Below are positions 1 through 10,215 of a DNA stretch of 24,195 bases, in pieces (positions within the stretch are counted from its first letter, which is position 1; each line of letters opens with the position of its first letter). The notes beneath the pieces were generated by a model. That model made no database searches. It saw only the letters and a program-made list of their open reading frames with translations, and was not told the origin of the DNA. Origin of the DNA: Hofstenia miamia (Eukaryota > Xenacoelomorpha > Acoela > Hofsteniidae); NCBI GenBank assembly GCA_900660155.1, contig CABFPE010000910.1, positions 189,498 to 213,692 on the forward strand. The letters run 5' to 3'. Made by a program: the position numbers and the translations under genes.

Positions 1-13
1 CTATCAGGGCCAT
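1..13 (-). CDS. Ig D1-type exon, 5' edge only (cut by window start)
   Basis: Read on the minus strand, a TTTAG acceptor is followed by codons giving the start DGPDS-. This is the signature that opens every D1-type Ig exon here, and it matches the exon at 5525-5785 residue for residue. Only 13 bases are inside the window. The assignment rests on the acceptor, the DGP start, and the flanking DNA (14 to about 240), which is a diverged copy of the DNA upstream of the 5785 exon. The exon was presumably phase 1 like the others. The rest of the module lies beyond the left edge. Confidence 0.7.
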
Positions 14-240
14 CTAAATTTTTCACGTCAGTATGAAATTCTATAAAGGAACATTGCAATTGAAATAAATTTCGTTTAATCAAGAAATTTTTTAATAACT
101 CATTAAATTTTCATTTACTCAAAATGCGTTCTTACTTTCATCTACATTGCAATGACACTGTAAATCAAAGTATTGACATGCTTAAGCTAATGCAGTCAGA
201 GAAGCCATATTTACCTTATTTTACTATGCTGGTTGCATAG
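1..240. repeat. Segmental duplication, copy 1 (exon edge plus upstream intron)
   Basis: This stretch aligns with 5774-6050. Shared runs include GGxCCATCTAAATTTTTCA at the exon edge, TTTTCATTTACTCAAAATGC, and CAATGACACTGTAAAT followed by GCAGTCAGAGAAG. The copies differ by substitutions and by an insertion of about 40 bases in the other copy near 5868-5912. Similarity fades near 235-240. Because both exon edge and intron are copied, this is DNA-level duplication of an Ig module rather than convergence of coding sequence. Confidence 0.85.
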
Positions 241-520
241 TCGAGCGGGAGATATAAAGTTGGCAAGTAGATCTGGAGAAATAGCAGCTTTAATGAAGAC
301 GTTGGAAAATTCAGAGAAAACAGTTAGCCTGGCCTGGGGCGGAATGTAATATTGGTACCGGTACTAGTCTCGGCCAGACCAATGCATGTTAACCTGTACA
401 GTGTAAATATGTTAATATTCATTTGTATAAAATAGAGCGATTTATTGAATATAAAACACAATTTTCCCAGTGTTGCGCGCTGTCACTGCCCCAATTAGGG
501 ATGCAAAGCCTATGCATCAG
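241..520. other. Higher-GC island with nested palindromes, unidentified
   Basis: No gene is recognised. The island begins where the duplication homology ends and is visibly richer in G and C than its surroundings. It holds a perfect 10-base palindrome, GTACCGGTAC at 355-364, inside ATTGGT...ACCAAT, and CTGGCC...GGCCAG arms. CpG-containing words such as TTGCGCGC also occur. It could be a small non-autonomous transposon or the tail of a larger repeat. No terminal repeats were found that would prove this. Confidence 0.35.
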
Positions 521-1298
521 ATATTGCACAAATGTTTGGGGTTAGCTGATACCCCATGACATTAAAAATTCAATATTTTCTGAGACTTAATTAAAAAGAA
601 TAACTTTAATAAATTTCAAGAAATCGGAATTTTCATTATAAAGTATTGTGTGTTTCCAAATACCCCAGGTAATGCAATCTTGTTAGACTGCTAAATTTTT
701 TGAGTCACGAAAGTTTTTTAAATCTAGCATAACTTACGCATTTAATGTTTCCTTAAAAAATACTTTGTTGTTCAAGCTACAATATTAACCTGTTTAAACC
801 TCAATTTAATAATACATAAAATATGTTCCAAGAAATCAAAACAAGATTTGGCTTGCTTCTGTACCCAATCATGTTTAATAAAAAGGATTTCTTGCAATGA
901 AGGAGTTTTCAATGGGGATTCTTGCAAACAAATTCTGCTTGCAACATTATATTAAATTTGCATGCATGTCATACATTTTGAAATTGTCAAAAAAGAAAAT
1001 ACACATTTTGAAATAATTATAAACGTCTGCAACTGTTGTCAAAGTATTGCGCGATTGAAGAAAGTTTAAGAATTCGTACATGCTAAAATAATTTTGGTTC
1101 AACTTTGGTTATTATTCAATATTTCAGTTTTAGCTTGTTCATTTAATGACTCATTGTTAAAGGCAGGCTCCTTTTCAGAAGAAAACTGAATTACAAGCCG
1201 CCACCTTCATATTTGCCTTCACTTGCTTTTAAAAAGTAATATTGAAGCATTGTATTTATTGCTTGCATTGATATATAAAAGTTAAGCAAGTTATTGCT
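521..1298. other. AT-rich DNA, no gene seen
   Basis: There are only short open frames in all six readings, no Ig-type acceptor followed by an open exon, and no recognisable transposon domain. It would be intronic or intergenic to the minus-strand Ig block. Confidence 0.5.
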
Positions 1299-1571
1299 TT
1301 AATATATCATTTGTGAATTACTGACATAATAACCTTGAAGTTTTCTTGAAAAGGCCTGTTCTTTGTTCAGCTTAGCGAACATTTGGTGGAGCGTCGTTTT
1401 CTTTTTATTTTCAATCAAAGTGATTGCCGCATCCAGGGACGTCACACCGCTGAACAAATCACCTTGCACCGCTTTTGAGAGCGAACTTGATAACCGACCG
1501 TTCTCGACAAGAGCACACATGGAAAACTTGTGAATTATCTTCAAGAAATTGTGATAAAGAAAAATCCACAT
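1299..1571 (-). other. Unrecognised open frame with coding-like composition
   Basis: A 90-codon minus-strand frame is open here, and its middle part (about 1370-1530) is more GC-rich than its neighbours. It encodes a mostly helical-looking segment with words such as CALVENGRLSSSL and LDAAITLIENKKK. I do not recognise the family. The VENGRL word recalls the AENGRL segment of ATP synthase OSCP, but the following residues do not continue that match. There is no clear splice site or transmembrane segment. It may be a gene fragment, a transposon remnant, or chance. Confidence 0.25.
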
Positions 1572-3232
1572 CCCAAATCATAGTCTTATTTTGGTCTCAG
1601 GAATCTTCAAGACTTTGAAAATTAAATAAAGACTCTTATTAGATCAGTCTTACTGGCGTCTCAAAATCATGGTCTTCAAGACGTCTAAAAGAAATCTTCA
1701 AGCGCACAATATTTTTTTATTACTTCAACAAGAAGGATGCACTACATAAAGTGTCGTAGCCCAAATATTTTGTAAATGATCATATTGTGAAATTATTTTT
1801 GGAAATTTATTGTCAAGGTGTGTTCATTAGGCCCCAATTGAGTTTGATAGACCCAAACCAAAATTCAACTAATGAATTTTCATCAACCCCCGGCAGCAGA
1901 TTTGTTAAGCTATTTACCCAATTAGACACATACCATCTAAAATAAGTCCTAAGTTAGTCCCCAAGTTTAAAAGACTTCCCATTCATATGTCTTTAGCACG
2001 TCTTGTTCACTAAAATGATAATGAAGGAAATATGTTTTAAAATCTTCCAATTTATACTCGTATAATAAAGATATTTCAAAATTAAAAGATTGAATTAACT
2101 AAACAATCTAGCATTCCATATTAATTCATTTAAATTAAAATCCTAGGTTTTTTACGAATTTAAAACAAAAGAAAATATATTTTCATATAACGATGAAATT
2201 TTGTTGTATCTCTTACAAATAATTGACAATTAGTTTCTTAGAACAAACTTAAGCTCCCAAAAACAATAACAAAGCCATTGCCAACAGCAATATTATTCCG
2301 AAACTTTAAAAAGTTTTCACATGTAAATATAAAATGTTTCTAGGTTACAAGCCGAATGTGATTGGTAATGTTTAATGCGTTTGTATTACGCCAAGTAGCA
2401 ACAGAATATTTTGTAGGGCGATGTTTTGGAATTTATAAATACCTCGCAGTAATTTTAAATTTTCCATATAATTATTATTTAACCCATTAAAATTGTTCTT
2501 ATATTTTGATTTTAGAAGTGATTTTGTCGTGATTTTTTGTTAGAATTGCAGTTTATTAATTTACAATTTCGTTTTAAAATCATGCATTTGGATAGCTATC
2601 AATATAATATTTCATTATATTTTGAACTTGGAAATATTTCTTGAGTTAGATTAAGTTTCTGTTAATTGTGATCATTTTCTCTTGAGCTACGAATCGATGA
2701 TTTTATTATGTAATCGGTATTTCATTAAAAACTTCAAAATATAGCCGGTTGGAAACTACACATAATTGAAATTTAATTCAGTAATAGTTTGCACATTTTA
2801 TATTTGTGTGCTAATTTTAGAAAGTCCATAGAAACATTATCACCCATTTGTTCTTACTTTGTTCACATGAGCTACATTTTCATTAAGCTCGCATATTGGA
2901 AACTTAATATGACGTTGCTTAAAGGTTTTTACACATGCACTCAGATCGACAATTGCAATGGAACAAGGACATACTTAATACTTTAGGACAATATTTACTT
3001 GATAATTGTGCGAAAATTAACGGGCGAAAAATCATTTTGATCACTGTAAGCAAGATTGTTTTATTATCCTCTCTGGTTTACTAAACATTACTCATTGTAA
3101 TAAGCAGTGGTTGCCTGTGCTTATCATAACATTCTAAAATTATGCTACGCAAATTCAGTGACATGGAGGTAAATCCAACTATAATAATGACACTAAAAGA
3201 ACAGTTTTTTCCATTCCAAAGGAGAATGATAG
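1572..3232. other. AT-rich DNA, no gene seen
   Basis: No supportable coding region. At 1640-1715 the word TCTTCAAG recurs, so there is a weak local repeat. A CCATCTAAA at 1933-1941 looks like an Ig exon start on the minus strand but runs into a stop within a few codons. Confidence 0.5.
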
Positions 3233-3796
3233 ACTAAGTTGAAGATTCCAAAATGGCTGGAAGGAGAATTCGGCACATTTCGCCAAGTGACCGGTGATTG
3301 TCGATATATATCAGTAAATCAAATTTTAAGTCAAACAAGACTTCAACGAATGAATCTCTTTAATAAAATTAATCTGTCTCGTGATAAGTTGAAAGAGATT
3401 CACTCATGTCATTGCACGTTAAATATCTCAATAAATGTGGAATTCCTAAATGATTCTGTAGATAAATCGAGATGTGAAGAAAACACTGCAATTTATTTTA
3501 TTGCAGGCTACATAACAAAGAAAGAAAAATTTATTAATTCTGATTTCAACACGGATCTTCCAGTAGTATTTACTGATTTATTATCAAGAGGTTTCCTCAA
3601 AAAGCCAGCACCACATTTACTCTACTTTGCTAAAAATGCTTATGCACTCTTTAAAATAATGCCTCTTACATGTAAAAAGTGTTGCTCCAACTTGTTTGCC
3701 GAAATTGCATTGCTCCTAAATTTTAAGAATGAAATGTGCATTCTATTTGGTCTCAATTACCTAACGTTTTTTATAAAGGATTTGTTAGTCTTGTAA
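3233..3796 (+). mobile_element. DNA transposase fragment, P-element/THAP9-like (relic)
   Basis: A single open frame of about 188 codons follows a TAG at 3230. It has no good ATG start, so it is a fragment that lost its N-terminal part. The centre reads YFIAGYITKK, followed by DLLSRGFLKKPAP and a CKKCC cluster. An xIAGYxxxK segment, then a (S/T)RGxLxxP segment, is what I know from the C-terminal half of P-element and THAP9-type transposases. The upstream part, LSQTRLQRMNLFNKI, also resembles these proteins. No THAP zinc finger or complete DDE-type catalytic set is visible. An AATAAA occurs at about 3837, after the stop. Other cut-and-paste families are possible. It is probably inactive. Confidence 0.5.
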
Positions 3797-5225
3797 GTAA
3801 GTTGTGGAAAAGCTACCATGCTTTACAAACCAGGAAAATAAAATTTGCTGCTATTGCATAACTGTTTCATTTGTATATGACATGGTGTTGTTTTTTAAAT
3901 AGACTTAGCTTTACATTTTATTCTGTTTATTAATTTTGGTTAAATATGAGAGTTTTTTTGCTTTGTTATTGCTGATTTTCTTAGAATATTACTTCGCCCT
4001 TTAATTATTTTACACTATTTTGTTATATTTTCGTCTTTATTAATTTAGTGTGTCTTTGAATGGAGATTTCACATAAGATCGTTTTCAAAATAATGTTAAT
4101 ATTGGTTTGAAGTAGAGGAATAGAAATGAAGTATAGTACATATGAATATGATAGAGTGATTAGTTTTAAGCACAATGCTGCAGTAACATTTTTATGTAAT
4201 CCTTGCAATTATAAGTTTTCGTGGTCTGCTGGCATTGGGCCAGTATATCAAAGGCCTGCAATAATTTCTTTTTGAATTTTCTATACATACAATTGTCTAT
4301 ATTCTTTTTATGTTTTGTTTTGCTGAATTAAATTATTAACACAATTTATGTAAATTCTGTTTTGATTAGCGAACACAAAAAAAATCCACACTCGTTTTTT
4401 GATCAAAAAGCAAAAGTTTTTAAAATTAAAACATAAATTATAAAAATATTGAAACATGAGTTCAGCAAATATATAAATAAAGTTTAATCTATTCACATCG
4501 ACTTATAAATTACATGTTTAGTACCACTTGTGACATTACTGCAGATGAAACATGTTCTTGGATGGATGCTGGTATTATTTTTGTTAATTCCTATAATTAA
4601 TATTTTAGGATTGTTGATTTTCCAATTATATACATTGATTATATTGCAGAACTCATGTTTCTATTATTTCAAAATATCAGCTTGTAGACTTTCACATTCC
4701 AATCAATTAAAGCCCTCAGCAACAAATTAATTTATAGAAGACGATTACCGTTTATTAGTGCCTTACACTGATTTGTATGTTATTAATTCGATTTGCTGCA
4801 GTAAAAGTAATGCTTACAATAAATATTGGTGGGGTTTGATATAAGATAATGTTTTCTTAAATAAAGTTTTTTCTATTGTGAATTTAGTAGTCATTTTTAA
4901 AAAATTCTGTGTTTTTCTTTGTATAAACTTAGACAATGTGTTTATAACCAATTCATTTTGCTACTACTCCCAGATTTCAGTTTTCAAATACTTTCATGAG
5001 TTCAATTTTTTGAAACCAGGTAAAAATGAAAAGACCATTGTATTTCTCGATAATTTTCCTACTATTAAATTCAATTGTGACAATTAATTAAAATAATTGA
5101 GAAGAATTAATGAATTTTAAAAAATATTTGCTTTGTTAGCAAAGAACGTGTATTTATTAATTTAGCAAAGTCAAGATTTTGTTTGTTTAAAATTTTTAAA
5201 ATTGTACATATGGAAAATTACTTAC
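3797..5225. other. AT-rich DNA, no gene seen
   Basis: If the minus-strand Ig module at 5785-5226 had a membrane exon like that of the plus-strand receptor, it should lie here or further left. No hydrophobic exon with a phase-1 acceptor and no E-N-x-Y tail motif was found in this stretch. The short open frames are low-complexity and Phe/Ile/Asn-rich, as expected by chance in AT-rich DNA. Confidence 0.5.
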
Positions 5226-5483
5226 AATATACTTTTAAATTAGCTTCTTTGGTTTGCTTTTCCACACCATTATTAGCAACACAGTAAAGTTTTTTATAAT
5301 TATCATCTGACGTGGGTACCAACGTAGTCTTTAAGGTATCTGCATTCACCTGGTGAACAATATTTTTACCCAACAATAATTGCAGACTGTTAACTGGTGG
5401 GTTCGATCTCTTTGCACTACAACTAACTTCTAGACCCTCGTTTTCAATAGATTCAAATGAACTGTTAAATTCCAAGTACATAT
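5226..5483 (-). CDS. Ig-like domain exon, D2 type (module C)
   Basis: This is a one-exon Ig domain of 86 codons. The acceptor TTTTCAG is at 5484-5490 and the donor T|GTAAGTAA follows 5226. Both ends are phase 1. With the T from the preceding exon it opens Y-MYLEFN. It then has an EGLEVSCSA B-strand, an NPP turn, and KLYCVANNG as the F strand, and closes with LKVY. The two cysteines are about 45 residues apart, short for a V domain and suited to a compact I/C2-like domain lacking the usual C-strand Trp. A 41-nt intron joins it to the D1 exon at 5785. It is extracellular by family. Ligand unknown. Confidence 0.8.
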
Positions 5484-5524
5484 CTGAAAACATATTTTAC
5501 AAATAATCATCTTAAAACACTTAC

Positions 5525-5785
5525 ATTGTACAATTATCATTGTTGTTATTGATTTTGTTAATTTAGTTTGTTCATTATATGCAGTGCAATTGACTATTTT
5601 GTTGTTGTCAGTTGACTTCAAATCACTGAACTGCCATTTGATTGAATTGTCAGAGATGACGTGGTAATTCGCAGATGAAGATGTAAATGACGCATGTGGA
5701 TAGGATTGAAAAGAACACGTCACAACTGCTGATTCACCTTCCTTGACTGTTAATTGTGAAGTAATGCTACCACTATCAGGACCAT
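5525..5785 (-). CDS. Ig-like domain exon, D1 type (module C)
   Basis: An 87-codon exon between acceptor AAATTTAG (5' side) and donor T|GTAAGTG, both phase 1. It opens DGPDSG, has KEGESAVVTCSF as B strand, SYPHASF, a SIKWQF C-strand Trp, and IVNCTAYNEQT as F strand. Both canonical cysteines and the tryptophan are present, and the exon has no stop or frameshift, so it looks functional. An NCT sequon sits on the F strand. No signal peptide exon was found upstream, so this exon must be joined to something at higher coordinates, possibly the modules at 7678-8242 or 9205-9763. Confidence 0.85.
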
Positions 5786-6050
5786 CTAAATTTTTCATGT
5801 CAGTATTAAGCTCCATATACTAACAGTTCAATTGAAATAAATATCGATAAATCAAGAATTTTTTTAAGCTATTTTAGTATTTTTAATTGTTCATTAAAAT
5901 TCTAAAAATTAAATTTTCATTTACTCAAAATGCGTTCTCACTTTCATCTACAATGCAATGACACTGTAAATTAGAGTATTGGTCTCCTTAAGCAAAAGCA
6001 GTCAGAGAAGTCATATTGACCCTATTTCACTAGTGTTACATTTACTTAAC
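5774..6050. repeat. Segmental duplication, copy 2
   Basis: This is the counterpart of 1-240. It covers the last bases of the D1 exon and roughly 260 bases of upstream intron, in the same orientation. The spacing of about 5.77 kb between copies gives the size of one duplication unit, or of the interval left after later insertions. Confidence 0.85.
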
Positions 6051-7677
6051 AAACCGATTTGACCACATTTTTAAACAACTTTATCTAAGCCTTTTAAGAA
6101 ATATTGAAAGCGTTTTCAGAGATACATCTATGCAACGATGAAGATTTATTCTTAAACTTAGTCTTATGCTTGGAGTACATGCAAATAAGAATATTTTCAA
6201 TGAGAAATCCGATTTTTGTAAAAATATTCAAATTCTTTTCATACATAGTGTTCAGATAATGAAGCGATCTAATGTCCTTTGGAACAACTACTCTAAAATA
6301 TTTTGTTTTCTAAAAGCTGTTACTTGCACGAGACAGAGCAAAATATTGAATTTTAGGTAATAAAGAAAGAGGAGACAATTCTCTATCTCGTGGTGTTTTC
6401 AGATTTTAAATATTTTCATTAGATGGTAAGTTATAAGCATGTAATCTTTTTGGGGAAAATTAATGTTTTATTCAGAGACGGATCCAAAATATTTGAGCTC
6501 AAATTGAAATAAATTATTGAGAATAGTGAAGGCGATATAATGCAAAAAATAAAATAAGCAAAATCACAATATTAATAGAAGGGAAAAAAATTAGAGTCAA
6601 ATCTCTGGTGCAAATGTATATAGTTATAAGTAATTAAATAATAATAGATTTAAGTTCTATAAGACAGTAAAAAAATTTTGAAATTTTCATGACATTTAAA
6701 GATAAATGCTTTACTACAAAGCTCTTAAATGTTTCTGATTCAAAATAATAAATTTGTCTGCATAATAAAATTAACACATTGTTTGCAAATGCGATGTCGT
6801 AGGGTGACACTGATAAAATTTTCCCCACACTTTTATACTTTTATACTTATATACTAATTATTTTTACACATTCTTAAAAAATTGCAGCATGAAACTGTAG
6901 GGCGTTAGCCAGCCCAAACTTACAAATGTAGATAGAATAAAGACACTACCCAAATTTGGTAAAATCTTTATTATGATTTCGACAAGTTAAACAATTACAT
7001 TGCACTGCAGCAATTTTTGAGACTGTAAAATTTAACAAGACTTCCAGTAGAAATAGATTATTCTTTTCTTAAGGCCAGTTAGACATAGTAGGTGACTTTT
7101 TCTTAGTAATACATTGTGGCCTATGCTATATGAATTCTAAAGTAATGGTAGTCTTTTGTTCTATAAAACATTAGATTAAAAGCGATATATTTCGTTCAAA
7201 TTAGCATCGTCAATTAACAAAAATTCTTAATAATGTGCAATATTAAATTAAAAGATAATATTATGCAATTGATTAGAGGTAATTTATGCTGATATATGAA
7301 ATGGAGAACGGTCACTTAGCAATTTCATTACTAAGATTAAGCTTTAAAGCTCGATGAATTAAATTCAGGAAATATTTTATTCTGCAAAATGTTTTTTTTA
7401 TGTGATGGCGTAAGAAAATCTATTCTTAATTAATGGCATAAAAAAATTGCATTAAAAAAATATATATCTATATTTACAATTCATAAAACGGTGGTGTTCA
7501 TGCTGCAATGGAAATAAAACCCAAAGATGGCCAGATTATTGTTTTCAAATTTTAGTAACGGTTAAAATATTTAATACCACAAAGGCGTAAGAAGATATAT
7601 ATATTACTTATAGTAATATTTGTAGGCATGTTTAATATAAGAACCAATTTCATTATAGAATAGTATTAAATACTTAC
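6051..7677. other. AT-rich intron or intergenic DNA, no gene seen
   Basis: Separates Ig modules B and C on the minus strand. Nothing coding can be supported. A short less AT-biased piece near 6890-6930 was noted, with no identity assigned. Confidence 0.5.
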
Positions 7678-7935
7678 AATAAACAACTATTTGAGTGATA
7701 ATTTGTTTGGACAGTTGAGTTTGCTGATTGTATGCATGACATTTAACAGTCGATCCATTTAGAGAACGTGAAATACTTTGATACTTCCATGTAATTGCAC
7801 TTTGTGAAGATATTTCAAAGTGGTCAGAATTTGAAAAATCAGCCAATGGATATGATTCAACTGAACAAGTAATTTCAGCATTTTCCCCTTCATTAAAATA
7901 ATAAATTTCTTGGAATTTCATTGATTGTGGACCAT
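7678..7935 (-). CDS. Ig-like domain exon, D1 type, second position (module B)
   Basis: An 86-codon exon between acceptor ATTAG and donor T|GTAAGTAT, phase 1 at both ends. It opens with xGPQSM, has EGENAEITCSV, SYPLADFSNS, AITWKYQ and TVKCHAYNQQT, and ends VVY. It is the same subtype as the D1 exons, yet it occupies the second place of its pair, where modules A and C carry a D2-type exon. Joined to the preceding exon the boundary reads VYYGP, a linker style seen in multi-Ig proteins. Canonical Cys, Trp and Cys are all present. The separating intron is 46 nt. Confidence 0.85.
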
Positions 7936-7981
7936 CTAATTTATAAATTTAGAAATGCAGCCAAGTTTTAAAAGAACATAC

Positions 7982-8242
7982 AGTATACAAGAATTATGCC
8001 TACTTTGGTGATTGTTTTAAGAGTCTTTTCATTAAAAGCAGTACAACTGATTGTTGAAGCATTTTTTCTTTTCTGAACTTTTTTGAACTCCCAAGTAATA
8101 GAGTTTGGTGACCCAACACTATAATCTGAGGAAGACTTTGAAAAATCGGCTTCAGGATATGAAGTTACTGTACAGCTGATGCTCATATCATCTCCTTCTT
8201 TTACTGCACATATTTCTTTGAACACAATGCCTTCTGGACCAT
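7982..8242 (-). CDS. Ig-like domain exon, D1 type (module B)
   Basis: An 87-codon phase-1 exon with acceptor TTTAAG and donor T|GTATGTTC. It opens DGPEGI, then KEGDDMSISCTV, SYPEADFSKSSSDY, NSITWEFKK and STISCTAFNEKT, closing ILVY. The SYPxADFS segment is shared almost exactly with the neighbouring exon at 7678-7935, which points to exon duplication. Cys and Trp landmarks are intact. An NAS sequon precedes the F strand, and one extra Cys (IVFKEICAV) lies near the start. Predicted extracellular. Confidence 0.85.
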
Positions 8243-9014
8243 CTTAAATATTTATTTTATCATTTGACTTGCAGATATCTTGCAGATTTTCTTTCACAAA
8301 CAAAAATTATAAATTTTAATAATCATAATTATTTGCAGATAGCATTTATTATTTCTGCTGTTTTCAATTAACTACCTGTGAAAAAATGTAAAGCAATATT
8401 GCATCTCATGAGAATGCTAGCAATAGTAGGATATTATATATGTACCAAAACTTTTTAAATGTGCGAATGACCCAAAATGTGCTACCTTATTTTGTGTCAA
8501 TTGCGAATTATTATTGATTATTTTAAAATTCAAAATGTAAAAGGTAAGGAATTTAGTAAAAAAATTGGAAAGATTGCCAACAATAACTTTTTGGTGTAGT
8601 TTCTTAATGAATTTTTTCAATATATATTTAAGATATTTGATGTGTGATAAAACATAACTTAATTATGTTAGTATTTTATAATTTTCCAATCCTAGAGAAG
8701 TATATCTGGGAAAAGTTTAGATTTCAATAATCAAATCGAAAAACGCAATGCATAATTGCTGGAACACCAAAATTAAAACTTAAAAATGCAAAGCCATTAA
8801 TTCGAATATGTGGGCATTTTTACATTATTTTTTTATGCAAGCATGTAAGAAAATTTAGTAGATTTCAGAAATGTGATTTTTTAACAATTGCATTTTAAAT
8901 CCATTTGAATAGCTAATATCTTAATTCTTCCTTGAATATCTCAATTCAGAATATTATGTTAGTCCATTTTTTCTCTTGTTGTACTTTTGGTTTTAATTAA
9001 AGAGGACAAATATT
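8243..9014. other. AT-rich DNA between Ig modules A and B, no gene seen
   Basis: No open exon with Ig landmarks, no transmembrane exon and no tail motif on the minus strand. A 67-codon frame at 8417-8620 is Lys/Asn/Phe-rich and low in complexity, without splice support. Confidence 0.5.
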
Positions 9015-9189
9015 TTACTTGTTACGGAATTTGTATTTTAAGCATCGAATTATCACAGTTCCTCTGTCTAGAAAGTCAAATGAAAATTTCAAATAATGCC
9101 AACTGCTTTCATATAAGACGTGATTTGAGTTTATCCAAATATTCAGGAACTTTAATAATATTAGTATGTAATGAAAATTTGTTGCTTCT
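9015..9189 (-). pseudogene. Possible degenerate D3-like Ig exon
   Basis: Just downstream of the module A D2 exon is a minus-strand frame with WHYLKFSFDFL, then GTVIIRCL and KFRNK before a stop. Its spacing loosely follows the D3 exon of the plus-strand receptor, which has EWNY, ITFSLPL, YEYVLVASNNF and SKK in the same order. The front half does not align well. The nearest acceptor would leave only a 17-nt intron, and no good phase-1 donor follows. A broken D3 exon would explain this, but chance similarity is not excluded. Confidence 0.25.
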
Positions 9190-9204
9190 GTAAACATTAC
9201 TCAC

Positions 9205-9462
9205 AAAATACATCAAATTCGGAAGTTTTCTGTTTCTCAATTACTCCATTTTCAGCAATGCATCTTAAAGTCGATCTTTCCTCTCTTAAGATGTTAACCA
9301 TTTGATAAGAAATAGTATTTCCACTCTCCTCCTTTAATAGAGAAGAATTTTGATATAATTTCATTGAGTGAACTTCTGGGTTGGCTTCTACTGCTGAACA
9401 TTCGATTGTTAGCTTATCACCCTCATTTACTGACAATTTCTCTTTGAATGCAAGTGAAATAT
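9205..9462 (-). CDS. Ig-like domain exon, D2 type (module A)
   Basis: An 86-codon exon between acceptor TACTTAG and donor T|GTGAGTAA, phase 1. It reads Y-ISLAFKEK, NEGDKLTIECSA, ANPEVHSMKLY, TISYQMVNI, STLRCIAENGV and closes FDVF. It aligns well with the D2 exon at 5226-5483 (EG-x-x-L-x-x-x-CSA, NP turn, C-x-A-x-NGV-x-x-K), so modules A and C are paralogues. The position of the C-strand Trp is taken by Leu/Tyr in both, as in many I-type domains. A 43-nt intron joins it to the D1 exon. Confidence 0.85.
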
Positions 9463-9505
9463 CTAAGTAAGTTTTTAGTGCAAATTGAAATATTAATTTT
9501 CTTAC

Positions 9506-9763
9506 ATTGGAATTCAATAGTTGTTGATATTGATGAGCGTTCATGAGTTTTGACATTTACAGCATTACATAGTATTTCAATAGTATTTGCCTTATAAGAA
9601 AACTCAATAACCCACTTTATTGTATTAGGATTCACTATTTCAAAGTCAGGCGTTGATGTACTAAAATCTGCAGGTGGATTACATTCAAATGAGCAGGTCA
9701 CTGAAGCTACTTCTCCTTCCTTAACATACTGCTTTGAAGTAATTATCCCATTTTCTGGTCCAT
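9506..9763 (-). CDS. Ig-like domain exon, D1 type with extra cysteine (module A)
   Basis: An 86-codon phase-1 exon, acceptor AATTTAG, donor T|GTAAGAAA. It opens DGPENG, then KEGEVASVTCSF, an extra Cys in FECNPPADFS, NTIKWVIEF and IEILCNAVN, ending IEFQ. The odd cysteine falls where the other D1 exons have Ser (FQSYP or VESYP), so it may be unpaired or form an interchain bond. This is the most 5' minus-strand exon found before the assembly gap, so a leader exon may lie inside or beyond the gap. Confidence 0.85.
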
Positions 9764-10215
9764 CTAAATTAGAAAAACGTCAGTTTTTGAATTTCAGCCT
9801 AAAATTACACTAATCTTGAGACACCCGTGTCTTAATTTTATTCAGTTGTTTATCTAAATCTAAACTGTAATTGCTCACAATTTGAAAAAAATCATATTTT
9901 GAATAAAACATATCTCTATGATCGTTATTTGGAATGATGTAAAATGATATTTAGATAAATTTCCAACTGATCGTTAGTTTATCATATATTTATTTTACCT
10001 GAAAATATAATAATAAGTTATTGTTATACACAACCATTAAAGAATAGAAATGAGAGTGACGCATGTAAGCAACATATTCAACAAAAGTAATTGTAACACA
10101 AATCTTATTGAAGGAATTGCAAATATTAACCCCTTCTTATCAAATTTCAAAGCAGTTATACAAAACTAAACTATGGTGTCTCAAAATGGAGAAATATCAA
10201 TTAAAATTAAATGTG
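9764..10215. other. Upstream flank of Ig module A, no gene seen
   Basis: AT-rich DNA. No hydrophobic leader exon ending in a phase-1 donor was recognised on the minus strand here. Confidence 0.45.

Noticed and set aside
211..250. Minus-strand DYATSI word resembling the YATT tail motif
   Set aside because: No phase-1 donor or acceptor fits and the surrounding sequence is the higher-GC island, so chance is the better explanation.
1299..1571. ATP synthase OSCP fragment
   Set aside because: Only the VENGRL word matches. The residues after it do not continue the OSCP pattern.
1933..1950. CCATCTAAA as another minus-strand Ig exon start
   Set aside because: The frame meets a stop after a few codons and has no Ig landmarks.
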